A stretch of 64,000 nt of DNA from Streptomyces sp. NBC_01465 (GTDB lineage Bacteria > Actinomycetota > Actinomycetes > Streptomycetales > Streptomycetaceae). The position numbers were made by a program, and so were the translations under genes. Positions 51,987 to 60,016 of this stretch are shown piece after piece. Location of the stretch: the NCBI RefSeq assembly GCF_036227325.1, contig NZ_CP109467.1:7254001-7318000 (forward strand). The letters are read 5' to 3'. The first letter of the stretch is position 1; each line of letters starts with the position of its first letter. Under the pieces are notes generated by a model that was given only the letters and a program-made list of their open reading frames with translations, ran no database searches and was not told the origin of the DNA.

Positions 51987-53960
51987 ATGGTGCCCATGGG
52001 GCCGTACGGAACCTGGCCGTCGCCGATCGACGGGGCGCTCGCGGCCTCGCACGACGGGATGCCGGAGTACGTCGGAGCGGTCGGCGACGAGATCTGGTGG
52101 ACGGCGCCGCGTCCCGCCGAAGGCGGCAGGCGCGCGCTGATGCGACGGCGCGCGGATGGCAGCGAGGAGTCGGTGCTGCCCGCTCCCTGGAACGTACGCA
52201 GCCGCGTCATCGAGTACGGCGGCCGGCCCTGGGCCGGAGCGGCGAGCGCGACGGGCACCCCGCTCGTCGTCTTCGTCCACTTCCCCGACCAGCGGCTGTA
52301 CGCGTACGAACCGGACGGCGGCGCGGAGCCCAGGCCGCTCACCCCCGTCTCGGCGGTCGGCGGCGGGCTGCGCTGGGTGGACCCCACGATCCGCGTCGAG
52401 GCGGGCGAAGTCTGGTGCGTCCTGGAGGAGTTCACCGGCGAGGCGCCGACCGATGTGCGCCGGGTGATCGCCGCCGTACCGCTGGACGGATCGGCCGCGG
52501 ACGACCGTGGTGCCGTACGCGAACTCTCCGACGGACGGCACCGGTTCGTCACCGGGCCGCGCCTCTCGCCCGACGGGCGACAGGCCGCGTGGATCGGCTG
52601 GGACCACCCCCGGATGCCGTGGGACGGTACCGAAGTGATGCTCGGCCAGGTGACCGCGGACGGTCCCTTCACCGAGGTACGGAGCGTGGCCGGCGGCCCC
52701 GAGGAGTCCATCCCGCAGGTCGGCTGGACCGCCGACGGACAACTCCTCTTCGCCTCCGACCGCGGCGGCTGGTGGAACCTCTACCGGGGCGCGGACGAGA
52801 CCCCGCTCTGCCCGCGCGAGGAGGAGTTCGGCGGGCCGCTCTGGAAGATCGGGCTGCAGTGGTTCCAGCCGCTGGAGAACGGTCTGATCGCCGTCGTCCA
52901 CGGCGCGGGCACCACCACGCTGGGCATACTCGACCCCGAGACCGGCGAGCTGGTCGACGCCGCGGGACCGTGGACCGCCTGGTCGTCGACGCTCGCCGTG
53001 CACGGCACCCGGGTCGTCGGCGTCGCCGCCAGCCCGCGCAGCGGGTACGAGATCGTGGAGCTCGACACCCGTACGGGACGGACCCGCGTCATCGGCGCGG
53101 CGCACCACGACGCCGTGGACCCGGCGTACTACCCCGAACCGCAGATCCGTACCTTCACCGGCCCCGAGGGCCGCGACATCCACGCCCACATCTACCCGCC
53201 GCACAGTCCCGACCGCATCGCACCCGACGACGAACTGCCGCCCTACGTGGTGTGGGCGCACGGCGGTCCCACCGGACACGCACCGCTCGTACTCGACCTG
53301 GAGATCGCCTACTTCACCTCGCGCGGAATCGGGGTCGCCGAGGTCAACTACGGCGGCTCCGCCGGCTACGGACGCGAGTACCGCAACCGGCTGCGCGAGC
53401 AGTGGGGCGTCGTCGACGTCGAGGACTGCGCGGCCGTCGCCCGGGCGCTCGCCGCCGAGGGCACCGCCGACGCCGCCCGCCTCGCGATCCGCGGCGGCAG
53501 CGCGGGCGGCTGGACCACTGCGGCCTCGCTCGCGTTCACCGACGTCTACGCCTGCGGCACCGTCCTCTTCCCGATCCTCGACCTCACCGACTGGGCGTCG
53601 GCCGACGGCACCCACGACTTCGAGTCCCAGTACCTGGAGAGCCTGATCGGGCCGCTGGCGGAGGTCCCCGACCGCTACCGCGACCGCTCGCCCGCCCAAC
53701 ACGCGGAGAGCGTCACCGCGCCCTTCCTGCTCCTTCAGGGGCTCGACGACGTGATCTGCCCGCCCGTGCAGTGCGAACGCTTCCTCGCGCAGATGGCCGG
53801 GCGCGGCATCCCGCACGCGTACCTCACCTTCGAGGGGGAGGGGCACGGCTTCCGCAGGGCCGACACCCTGATCCGCGCGCTCGAGGCCGAACTCTCCCTC
53901 TACGCACAGACCTATCGAATCTCCCGTCCCGACGTCCCCGCACTGGAGCTCGACAAGTGA
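51987..53960 (+). CDS. S9-family serine peptidase (acylaminoacyl-/dipeptidyl-peptidase type)
   Basis: 657 residues, no signal peptide, so cytoplasmic. Residues 1 to ~390 form a beta-propeller (repeated blades such as HRFVTGPRLSPDGRQAAWIGWDHP and QVGWTADGQLLFASDRGG), and the rest is an alpha/beta-hydrolase with the catalytic Ser in RGGSAGGWT, Asp in LQGLDDVICP and His in FEGEGHGF. The propeller restricts entry to short peptides. GGGGAG precedes the ATG. Its stop overlaps the next gene (GTGA). Confidence 0.93.
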   Translation: MVPMGPYGTWPSPIDGALAASHDGMPEYVGAVGDEIWWTAPRPAEGGRRALMRRRADGSEESVLPAPWNVRSRVIEYGGRPWAGAASATGTPLVVFVHFPDQRLYAYEPDGGAEPRPLTPVSAVGGGLRWVDPTIRVEAGEVWCVLEEFTGEAPTDVRRVIAAVPLDGSAADDRGAVRELSDGRHRFVTGPRLSPDGRQAAWIGWDHPRMPWDGTEVMLGQVTADGPFTEVRSVAGGPEESIPQVGWTADGQLLFASDRGGWWNLYRGADETPLCPREEEFGGPLWKIGLQWFQPLENGLIAVVHGAGTTTLGILDPETGELVDAAGPWTAWSSTLAVHGTRVVGVAASPRSGYEIVELDTRTGRTRVIGAAHHDAVDPAYYPEPQIRTFTGPEGRDIHAHIYPPHSPDRIAPDDELPPYVVWAHGGPTGHAPLVLDLEIAYFTSRGIGVAEVNYGGSAGYGREYRNRLREQWGVVDVEDCAAVARALAAEGTADAARLAIRGGSAGGWTTAASLAFTDVYACGTVLFPILDLTDWASADGTHDFESQYLESLIGPLAEVPDRYRDRSPAQHAESVTAPFLLLQGLDDVICPPVQCERFLAQMAGRGIPHAYLTFEGEGHGFRRADTLIRALEAELSLYAQTYRISRPDVPALELDK

Positions 53961-54889
53961 CCCTCACGCCCCTGACCCGGCCCGCGCGACTGAGGCCGGG
54001 GGCCCGGGTGGCCGTCGTGGCCCCGAGCGGTCCCCTGCCCGAGGACCGGCTCCAGGCGGGCCTCGACATCCTGCGCGGCTGGGACCTGGACCCGTTCGTC
54101 CTGGACCATGTCCTCGACCGGCACCCGCAGTTCCCGTACCTCGCTGGTACGGACGAGGCGCGCGCCAGGGACCTCCAGGCGGCCTGGTGCGACCCGTCCG
54201 TGGACGCGGTCTTCTGCGCCCGCGGCGGGTACGGCGTCCAGCGCATGGTCGATCTGCTCGACTGGACGGCGATGCGCGCGGCCGGCCCGAAGGTCTTCCT
54301 CGGATACAGCGACATCACCGCCCTGCACGAGGCGTTCGCCGTCCGGCTGGGTCTCGCCACCCTGCACGGACCGATGGTCGCGGCGATGTCCTTCCTCAAG
54401 GACGAGCGCACCCAGGAGTCCCTGCGCGCCACGCTCTTCGAGCCCGAGTCGGTGCAAACGCTCGGCCTCGACACGGCCCGCACCCTGGTTCCCGGGCAGG
54501 CACGCGGCATCACCCTGGGCGGGTGCGTCTCCCTGCTCGCCGCCGATCTGGGCACACCGCACGCCCGTCCCTCCGCGCGTGGCGGGCTGCTGATGATCGA
54601 GGACATCGGGGAGGAGCCGTACCGTCTCGACCGGATCCTCACCCAACTCCTGCGGTCCGGCTGGCTGGACGGAGTCGCCGGGATCGCCCTCGGCTCGTGG
54701 GAGGAGTGCGGTCCGTACGACGACGTGCGCGCGGTCCTCCTGGAGCGGCTCGGCACACTGGGTGTGCCCATCGTCGAGGAGTTCGGTTTCGGCCACTGCA
54801 CCACGGCGGAGACCGTGCCGTTCGGCGTACCCGCCCTGCTCGACGCCGACGCGGGCACGCTCACTCTGGAGGTACCGGCCCTGAGCTGA
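53957..54889 (+). CDS. S66-family LD-carboxypeptidase
   Basis: 310 residues. Cytoplasmic LdcA-type peptidase; the family removes the terminal D-Ala from murein tetrapeptides and some members act on microcin-like or peptide antibiotics (MccF). The catalytic Ser is in LGYSDITALHEAF, the Glu in IEDIGEEPYRLDR and the His in FGFGHC, in the proper S66 order, after the N-terminal VAVVAPSGPLP. GTG start overlapping the S9 stop by 4 bases. Last gene of the operon. Confidence 0.92.
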   Translation: MTLTPLTRPARLRPGARVAVVAPSGPLPEDRLQAGLDILRGWDLDPFVLDHVLDRHPQFPYLAGTDEARARDLQAAWCDPSVDAVFCARGGYGVQRMVDLLDWTAMRAAGPKVFLGYSDITALHEAFAVRLGLATLHGPMVAAMSFLKDERTQESLRATLFEPESVQTLGLDTARTLVPGQARGITLGGCVSLLAADLGTPHARPSARGGLLMIEDIGEEPYRLDRILTQLLRSGWLDGVAGIALGSWEECGPYDDVRAVLLERLGTLGVPIVEEFGFGHCTTAETVPFGVPALLDADAGTLTLEVPALS

Positions 54890-54932
54890 ACCGGAACTGA
54901 CTCCTCCTCCTCAACAACTCCTGTCACGGACG

Positions 54933-54992
54933 TTGACACGGCCGAGACACGTGTCACAGCATGAGCGCGGCGCCGTACCTACCGGTCGGTAC
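54933..54992 (+). promoter_or_regulatory. Operator-rich promoter region of the secreted hydrolase gene
   Basis: TTGACA at 54933-54938 may be a -35. GACACGTGTC (54946-54955) is a perfect palindrome, and TGACAC/GTGTCA half-sites recur at 54934 and 54951. GTACCTACCGGTCGGTAC (54975-54992) is an 18-base near-palindrome with one symmetrical mismatch pair, of the ACCGGT-centred kind bound by many TetR proteins, ending directly at the ATG at 54993. That position leaves no ribosome site for the ATG. Confidence 0.45.
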
Positions 54993-56798
54993 ATGGTCCT
55001 CAGTGTGGAGGTCGTCCTGTCCAGATCCCGTAAAGCGCTCGCCATGGCCGTCGGTGCGGCAGCCATTGCCGCACCGCTGACGTTCACCGGCCCGGCCAGT
55101 GCCACGACCGCCGACTACACCGTCACCCCGCTGAAGTTCACCGTCCAGGCGGGCGGCCGCAGTTGCACCGTGGACGCGGACCTCTACCGCCCGGCCGGAG
55201 TCGACCGGCAGCACACCGCTCCTGCCGTCCTCACCACCAACGGATTCGGCGGCGCCAAGTCCGACGGCGGCACCGCCGGCACGGCCAAGGCCTTCGCGTC
55301 CCGCGGCTATGTGGCGCTCGCCTACTCGGGTCTGGGCTTCGGCAATTCGGGCTGTCTGATCTCGCTCGACGACCCGCGCATCGACGGCCGCGCGGCCTCG
55401 AAGCTCGTCGACTTCCTGGCGGGCTCCCTGGCGGCCGACGACGGCACCAAGGCCGACTACGTCACGCGCGACGGCCGGAACGATCCCCGCGTGGGCATGA
55501 TCGGCGGCTCGTACGGCGGCGCGGTCCAGATGGCCGCCGCCTCGGTGGACCACCGGATCGACGCACTCGTCCCGATGATCACCTGGAACGACCTCTCCTA
55601 CGCGCTCGACCCGAACAACGCCGGACAGCGCAGGGGAGTCAGCTCCGACACCGCCGGTGTCTTCAAGTACCAGTGGTCCAACGGCTTCTACCTCATCGGC
55701 GAGAGCCAGCCCATCCTCAACCCCGGCAGCCTCGACCCGTCCCGCATCAACACCCTGGACTGTCTGCACTTCGTCTCCGACGCCTGCAGCACGATGCGGC
55801 TCCTCAACTCGGGCAGCTACCCGCGCGACAAGACCGAGGACATGCAGGACTACGCCCGCAGCGTCTCCCCGGTCTCGTACCTGAAGGGCGTCAGGGCCCC
55901 CACGCTCCTGATCCAGGGCCAGACCGACAGCCTGTTCAACCTCAACGAGGCGACGGCGACGTACAAGACGCTCAAGGCGCAGGGCACCGAGGCCAAGATG
56001 ATCTGGCAGTCCCCGGGCCACAGCGGCGGCCAGGCCGCGGGTGAACTCAACCTCGCCCAGGGCAACTTGGAGACCAGCTACACCGGGCAGCGCGTCCTGG
56101 CCTGGTTCGACCGCTACCTCCAGCACAAGCACTCCACGGACACCGGCCCCGCCTTCGCGTACTACCGGGCCTACGAGAGCGGCTACGGCGAGGCCAGGTC
56201 GCTCCCCGCCCTCTCCCAGAAGCTCTACCTCTCCGGCGACGGCAAGCTCGTCGACAACCGGCACAAGGTGACCCGCGGCGCCCGTACGTACACGAACCTG
56301 CTGACCCCCACCAGCCACTCCGAGTTCTCCCTCGCGGGATCGCTCGGCCTGCCCGACCCGGCGCCGTTCGACGCCCCCGGCACCTATCTGGGCTGGTCCA
56401 CGCAGCCGCTCACCGAGGCCGTCGACGTCGTCGGCTCGCCCAAGGCGACGCTCAAGGTCCTCTCGCCCGTGGCCGCGCACACCCAGCGCTCGCACGACGC
56501 CGCCAACAAGCTCGTGCTCTTCGCCAAGGTCTACGACGTGGCACCCGACGGCACCAAGACGCTGGTCAACCGTCTCGTCGCACCGGTGCGCGTACCGGAC
56601 GTGAACAAGCCGTTCACGGTGAACCTGCCGGGCATCGTGCACCGTTACGAGGCGGGCCACCGCCTGGAGTTCGTGATCGCCGCCAGCGACGACGCGTACG
56701 TCGGCAACAAGGGCATCAAGCCCGTCACGGTGGTCAGCGCCCCCGGATCGACGGGGGCGCTCGAACTCCCCGTCGTCAGCGGGTCGTTGAAGGACTGA
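54993..56798 (+). CDS. Secreted CocE/X-Pro dipeptidyl-peptidase-like hydrolase
   Basis: About 593-601 residues. Signal peptide: basic SRSRK, hydrophobic core ALAMAVGAAAIAAPLTF and an AxA site (GPASA-TT), so exported. The catalytic domain has the nucleophile elbow MIGGSYGGAVQ with the catalytic Ser, an Asp in LLIQGQTDSLFN and a His in SPGHSGG; the C-terminal ~200 residues are the jelly-roll of X-Pro peptidases (PAFAYYRAY...HRLEFVIAASDDAY). The ATG at 54993 abuts an operator and lacks a ribosome site; GGAGG at 55007-55011 instead fits a CTG start at 55017. Confidence 0.9.
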   Translation: MVLSVEVVLSRSRKALAMAVGAAAIAAPLTFTGPASATTADYTVTPLKFTVQAGGRSCTVDADLYRPAGVDRQHTAPAVLTTNGFGGAKSDGGTAGTAKAFASRGYVALAYSGLGFGNSGCLISLDDPRIDGRAASKLVDFLAGSLAADDGTKADYVTRDGRNDPRVGMIGGSYGGAVQMAAASVDHRIDALVPMITWNDLSYALDPNNAGQRRGVSSDTAGVFKYQWSNGFYLIGESQPILNPGSLDPSRINTLDCLHFVSDACSTMRLLNSGSYPRDKTEDMQDYARSVSPVSYLKGVRAPTLLIQGQTDSLFNLNEATATYKTLKAQGTEAKMIWQSPGHSGGQAAGELNLAQGNLETSYTGQRVLAWFDRYLQHKHSTDTGPAFAYYRAYESGYGEARSLPALSQKLYLSGDGKLVDNRHKVTRGARTYTNLLTPTSHSEFSLAGSLGLPDPAPFDAPGTYLGWSTQPLTEAVDVVGSPKATLKVLSPVAAHTQRSHDAANKLVLFAKVYDVAPDGTKTLVNRLVAPVRVPDVNKPFTVNLPGIVHRYEAGHRLEFVIAASDDAYVGNKGIKPVTVVSAPGSTGALELPVVSGSLKD

Positions 56799-57843
56799 GC
56801 GCCGCGTAGCCGGGGCGGATCACCTCTTCGATGATCCGCCTCCGCTCCGGCAGCGGCAGGAACGCCGACTCCACCGCGGCGACCGTCAGCTCCTCGAAGA
56901 CCTCGGGGCCGTAGCCGAAGGCATCCGCCATGTGCCGGAACTCCTGGCTCATGGTGGTGCCGGAGACCAGCCGGTTGTCCGTGTTGAGCGTGACCCGGAA
57001 ACCGAGCCGGCGCAGTTCCTCGATCGGGTGCGTGGCGTAGCTCTTGGCCGCTCCCGTCTGGAGGTTGGAGGTCGGGCAGATCTCCAGCGTGATGCCGTTG
57101 TCGCGGATGTACGAGGCCAGGTGCCCCAGCGTCCCGTCCTCCGCGATGTCGTCGGTGATCCGCACCCCGTGCCCGATCCGCTCGGCGCCGCACACCTGCA
57201 CCGCCTCGTGGACGGACTCGGCGCCGACGGCCTCGCCCGCGTGGATGGTGAAGTGGCAGCTGGCGCGCTTGAGGTGCTGGAAGGCGGGGAGGTGGCGGGC
57301 CGGCGGATTGCCGATCTCACCGCCCGCGATGTCGAAGCCGGCCACGCCGCGCTCGCGGTGCGCGACGGTCAGCTCCGCTATCTCCAGCGAGCGGTCGGTG
57401 TGCCGCATGCCGGTCAGCAGCGCCCGCACGACGATCCGCCCGCCGGTGCGCCGCTCGCCCTCCCGGAATCCCGCGTTCACGGCCTCGACGACCTCGTCCA
57501 GGCTGAGCCCCTGCTCCAGGTGCTGCTCCGGGGCGTACCGCACCTCCGCGTAGACGACACCGTCCGCCGCCAGGTCCTCGGCGCACTCCGCCGCGATCCG
57601 CTCCAGCGCCTCACGGGTCTGCATCACCGCGCAGGTGTGTGCGAAGGTCTCCAGGTACCGCTCCAGCGATCCGGAGTCCGCCGCGTTCCTGAACCAGAGC
57701 GCGAGCGCGTCCGGGTCCTCGGTGGGCAGAGCGGTGTATCCGGCCTCGCGGGCCAGCTCGACGATGGTGGCGGGGCGCAGTCCGCCGTCGAGGTGGTCGT
57801 GGAGTACGGCCTTGGGTGCGCGGAGGATGTCAGACAAGTGCAT
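56776..57843 (-). CDS. add: Adenosine deaminase
   Basis: 355 residues. Hydrolytic deamination of adenosine or deoxyadenosine in purine salvage. Zinc/catalytic set: HDHLDG (His15, His17), TIHAGE (His and Glu), RIGHGVR, and NTDNR near residue 290. Full length for the family. ATG at 57843. A TGTCAGACAAGT operator-like motif spans codons 2-5, matching one upstream of the GntR gene that precedes it. The 3' end overlaps the convergent hydrolase by 23 bases. Confidence 0.95.
   Translation of the reverse strand: MHLSDILRAPKAVLHDHLDGGLRPATIVELAREAGYTALPTEDPDALALWFRNAADSGSLERYLETFAHTCAVMQTREALERIAAECAEDLAADGVVYAEVRYAPEQHLEQGLSLDEVVEAVNAGFREGERRTGGRIVVRALLTGMRHTDRSLEIAELTVAHRERGVAGFDIAGGEIGNPPARHLPAFQHLKRASCHFTIHAGEAVGAESVHEAVQVCGAERIGHGVRITDDIAEDGTLGHLASYIRDNGITLEICPTSNLQTGAAKSYATHPIEELRRLGFRVTLNTDNRLVSGTTMSQEFRHMADAFGYGPEVFEELTVAAVESAFLPLPERRRIIEEVIRPGYAALSPSTTR
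57828..57839. promoter_or_regulatory. GntR-type operator copy inside the add start region
   Basis: TGTCAGACAAGT overlaps the first codons of the adenosine deaminase gene and is identical over 12-13 bases to the complement of the palindrome upstream of the GntR gene. Binding here could block transcription into add. Confidence 0.45.
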
Positions 57844-57892
57844 GAGCGGGGAGTCTAGGGCAAGAATCCGCGGACCCGCCGTGAGGGCCGTC

Positions 57893-58624
57893 TCAGTTCG
57901 ACTGCAGCACCATCAGGGCGGGCGCCCCGGTCGGCAGCATGTGCTTCGCCGCGAGGACGGGGACCTCCCCGCACCGTACGACCTGGGTGACCAGCACGGC
58001 TGGGGTGCCCGCCGCGCGCCCCAGCTGCTCGCCGCGCCGCTGCCCGAGCAGCGTCGCCCCCACACCGCTGCGCGCGGTCAGCTCCATCCCGCGCGAGGCC
58101 CCGACGAGCACGGCCAGCATCGACGCCCCCGCAGGTTCCCGCTCCAGCGCCTCCGCGAACGCCGGATGCGCCTTCTCCAGTACGTCGCCGGGCGCGGCCC
58201 ACTCCTGGCTGAGCGCGCCCGCCGCATCGTCCCCGGCCAGCACGGACTCCCAGAAGCGGAGCGAGGAACCGGCGGGCGCGAGCAGATGCTGGGTGGTGAA
58301 GTCGGTGGGCTCCTCGACGGTCCGCAGCAGCGGCCGCACCCGGGCGGACAGCAGCTCCTCCAGGGGCTGGATGTGCTCGTAACCGCGCCTGGGCGGGCTG
58401 TCGTTGACCGTACGGCCGACCCCCCGTCGCACCGAGAGCAGCCCGTCCTCCTGGAGCAGCAGCAGTGCCTCGCGCAGGGCGGGCCGGCTCACTCCCAGCT
58501 CGGCCGCGAGCTTGGGCTCGGAGGGCAGGGTGGAGCCCGGCGGGTAGGTCCCCGCGTGGATCGCGTCCGCGATCCGTTCGTACAGGACGACGACCGGCCT
58601 GCGCTGCTGTCCGCCGACTGTCAC
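57893..58624 (-). CDS. GntR-family regulator
   Basis: 243 residues. N-terminal winged helix YERIADAIHAGTYPPGSTLPSEPKLAAELGVSRPALREALLLLQEDGLLSVRRGVGRTV is a textbook GntR domain; the C-terminal ~160 residues are a UTRA-like effector domain. GTG start at 58624 with GAGGAG upstream. It is upstream of, and in the same direction as, add (49-base gap), so it likely controls itself and adenosine deaminase through the two TGTC-N-GACA sites. Confidence 0.92.
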   Translation of the reverse strand: MTVGGQQRRPVVVLYERIADAIHAGTYPPGSTLPSEPKLAAELGVSRPALREALLLLQEDGLLSVRRGVGRTVNDSPPRRGYEHIQPLEELLSARVRPLLRTVEEPTDFTTQHLLAPAGSSLRFWESVLAGDDAAGALSQEWAAPGDVLEKAHPAFAEALEREPAGASMLAVLVGASRGMELTARSGVGATLLGQRRGEQLGRAAGTPAVLVTQVVRCGEVPVLAAKHMLPTGAPALMVLQSN

Positions 58625-58674
58625 TGGAACTCCTCAACACGCACCGGGTGGAGCCCCATCTTCCAGGGCGCCCA

Positions 58675-58687
58675 CTTGTCTGACAAG
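58675..58687. promoter_or_regulatory. GntR-type operator upstream of the GntR gene
   Basis: CTTGTCTGACAAG is a perfect palindrome (6-base arms, 1-base centre) 51 bases upstream of the GTG. It fits the T-GT-N-AC-A pattern of GntR-family operators and recurs in the add start region. Confidence 0.6.
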
Positions 58688-58803
58688 GCGGACCCGGCCG
58701 GAGCGACTCACCCGTACGGCCCGCTACCTGCCGCGCCCCGGGCCCGAATCTGTCCATGCTGGGGCGCGGGGGCGGAGTCACATTCCAGGAGAAGGGCCTG
58801 ACC

Positions 58804-59046
58804 ATGAGCCCCAAGGAAACATCGAGCGGCGACAAGGGCGGCCTCGCCGGCCAGTTCACGCCCGCCAGGATCGCGGTGATCGCGCTCGCGGTCCTCGCGC
58901 TGATCTTCATCTTCGAGAACACCCGGCAGGTCAAGATCCGCCTGCTGATCCCCGAAGTCTCGATGCCGCTCTACATGGCCCTGCTCGCGATGTTCGTGAT
59001 CGGCGCACTCTGCGGCGGTTATTTCTTCAGGAGGCGGAACAAGTGA
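58804..59046 (+). CDS. LapA-domain (DUF1049) small membrane protein
   Basis: 80 residues with two membrane helices (RIAVIALAVLALIFIFEN and MPLYMALLAMFVIGALCGGYFF) separated by NTRQVKIRLLIPEVS, the LipopolysaccharideassemblyA-type pattern; a basic FRRRNK end stays in the cytoplasm. GGAGAAGGG lies upstream of the ATG. GTGA overlap with the next gene, a secreted PASTA-like protein. Confidence 0.88.
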   Translation: MSPKETSSGDKGGLAGQFTPARIAVIALAVLALIFIFENTRQVKIRLLIPEVSMPLYMALLAMFVIGALCGGYFFRRRNK

Positions 59047-59372
59047 AGCGTGCGGCAACGGTGACGGCGGGCATAGTCCTCGCCATGACGGCGTCCATGG
59101 GTGCGGCCTCGGCGGCGGTGGCCGATTCGGGACCCCCCATGCCCGACTTCCGGGGCAGGGGGCTGATGCACGTCTTCAACAGCCTCGACTACCGCACGCA
59201 CGTCGAGGTCCGCGACGTCAGCGGCACCCACCGCAATGTGCTCTGGCCCTTCAGCTGGAAGGTCTGCACGCAGTCCCCGGCGGCCGGCACCAAGCTGGAC
59301 GACCAGTCGGTGCGGATCGGTGTCGTCAAGACCGACGAGAAGTGCCCCAAGAAGGCAGCGGCGGACGACTGA
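59043..59372 (+). CDS. Secreted single-PASTA-like protein
   Basis: 109 residues. Signal peptide MKRAATVTAGIVLAMTASMGAASA, then one domain of about 70 residues that matches the PASTA pattern: PMPDFRGRGLMHVFNSLDY at the start and VCTQSPAAGTKLDDQSVRIGVVK at the end. PASTA domains bind muropeptides or beta-lactams. Two Cys (in KVCTQ and EKCPK) could form a disulfide. It is free rather than attached to a kinase or PBP. Coupled to the LapA gene by a 4-base overlap. Confidence 0.85.
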   Translation: MKRAATVTAGIVLAMTASMGAASAAVADSGPPMPDFRGRGLMHVFNSLDYRTHVEVRDVSGTHRNVLWPFSWKVCTQSPAAGTKLDDQSVRIGVVKTDEKCPKKAAADD

Positions 59373-59373
59373 G

Positions 59374-59379
59374 TACGCT
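59374..59379 (+). promoter_or_regulatory. Leaderless -10 box of the GNAT gene
   Basis: TACGCT ends 6 bases before the ATG at 59386, with no ribosome site, directly after the stop of the PASTA-like gene. Confidence 0.45.
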
Positions 59380-59385
59380 GGCGCG

Positions 59386-59949
59386 ATGCTTGCTGATGTC
59401 ACGTATCTCGCCGAGGGCCCCCGCGTGGGCATACGCCACTTCTCGCTGCAGGACGCCGAGGAGTTCACGGCACACGCGGGGGAGAGCCGCACCCTGCACC
59501 ACCCGTGGCTCTTCCCGCCCGTCGAGACCGGCGCGTACACGGCGTACGCGCGCCGGCTGATCGAGGACCCGGCCAAGGCCGGGTTCCTCGTCTGCGAGCG
59601 CGACGGCGACGCACCGGGCCGCATCGCGGGCTTCATCAACATCAACAACATCGTCGAAGGCGCCTTTCTGAGCGGAGCGCTCGGATACGGCGCCTTCGCG
59701 CACGCCGCGGGCCGCGGTCTGATGGGCGAAGGCCTCGGCCTGGTGACGCGGTACGCCTTCCGGACGCTGGGACTGCACCGGCTCGAGGTGAACATCCAGC
59801 CCGGCAACGAGGCGTCGATCGCGCTGGTGCGCAGGGCGGGTTTCCGGCTCGAGGGGTACTCGCCGGACTTCCTCCACATCGACGGGGCCTGGCGCGACCA
59901 CGAACGCTGGGCCATCACTGCGGAAATGCTCTCCGGCCGACCCCTCTGA
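59386..59949 (+). CDS. GNAT-family (RimJ/RimL-type) N-acetyltransferase
   Basis: 187 residues. RimJ/RimL layout: VGIRHFSLQDAEEFTAHAGES at the N-terminus, INNIVEGAFLSGALGYGAFAHAAGRGLMGEGLGLV (acetyl-CoA loop), and LHRLEVNIQPGNEASIALVRRAGFRLEG. Likely acetylates a protein N-terminus or small amine. Probably leaderless, as TACGCT lies 6 bases before the ATG. Confidence 0.9.
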   Translation: MLADVTYLAEGPRVGIRHFSLQDAEEFTAHAGESRTLHHPWLFPPVETGAYTAYARRLIEDPAKAGFLVCERDGDAPGRIAGFININNIVEGAFLSGALGYGAFAHAAGRGLMGEGLGLVTRYAFRTLGLHRLEVNIQPGNEASIALVRRAGFRLEGYSPDFLHIDGAWRDHERWAITAEMLSGRPL

Positions 59950-60016
59950 CTTGTGTTCGGGCCGTATCCGCTGGTAGATCAACTGGACCGACCGATCTGC
60001 CTGTGGGGGGCCCGAG

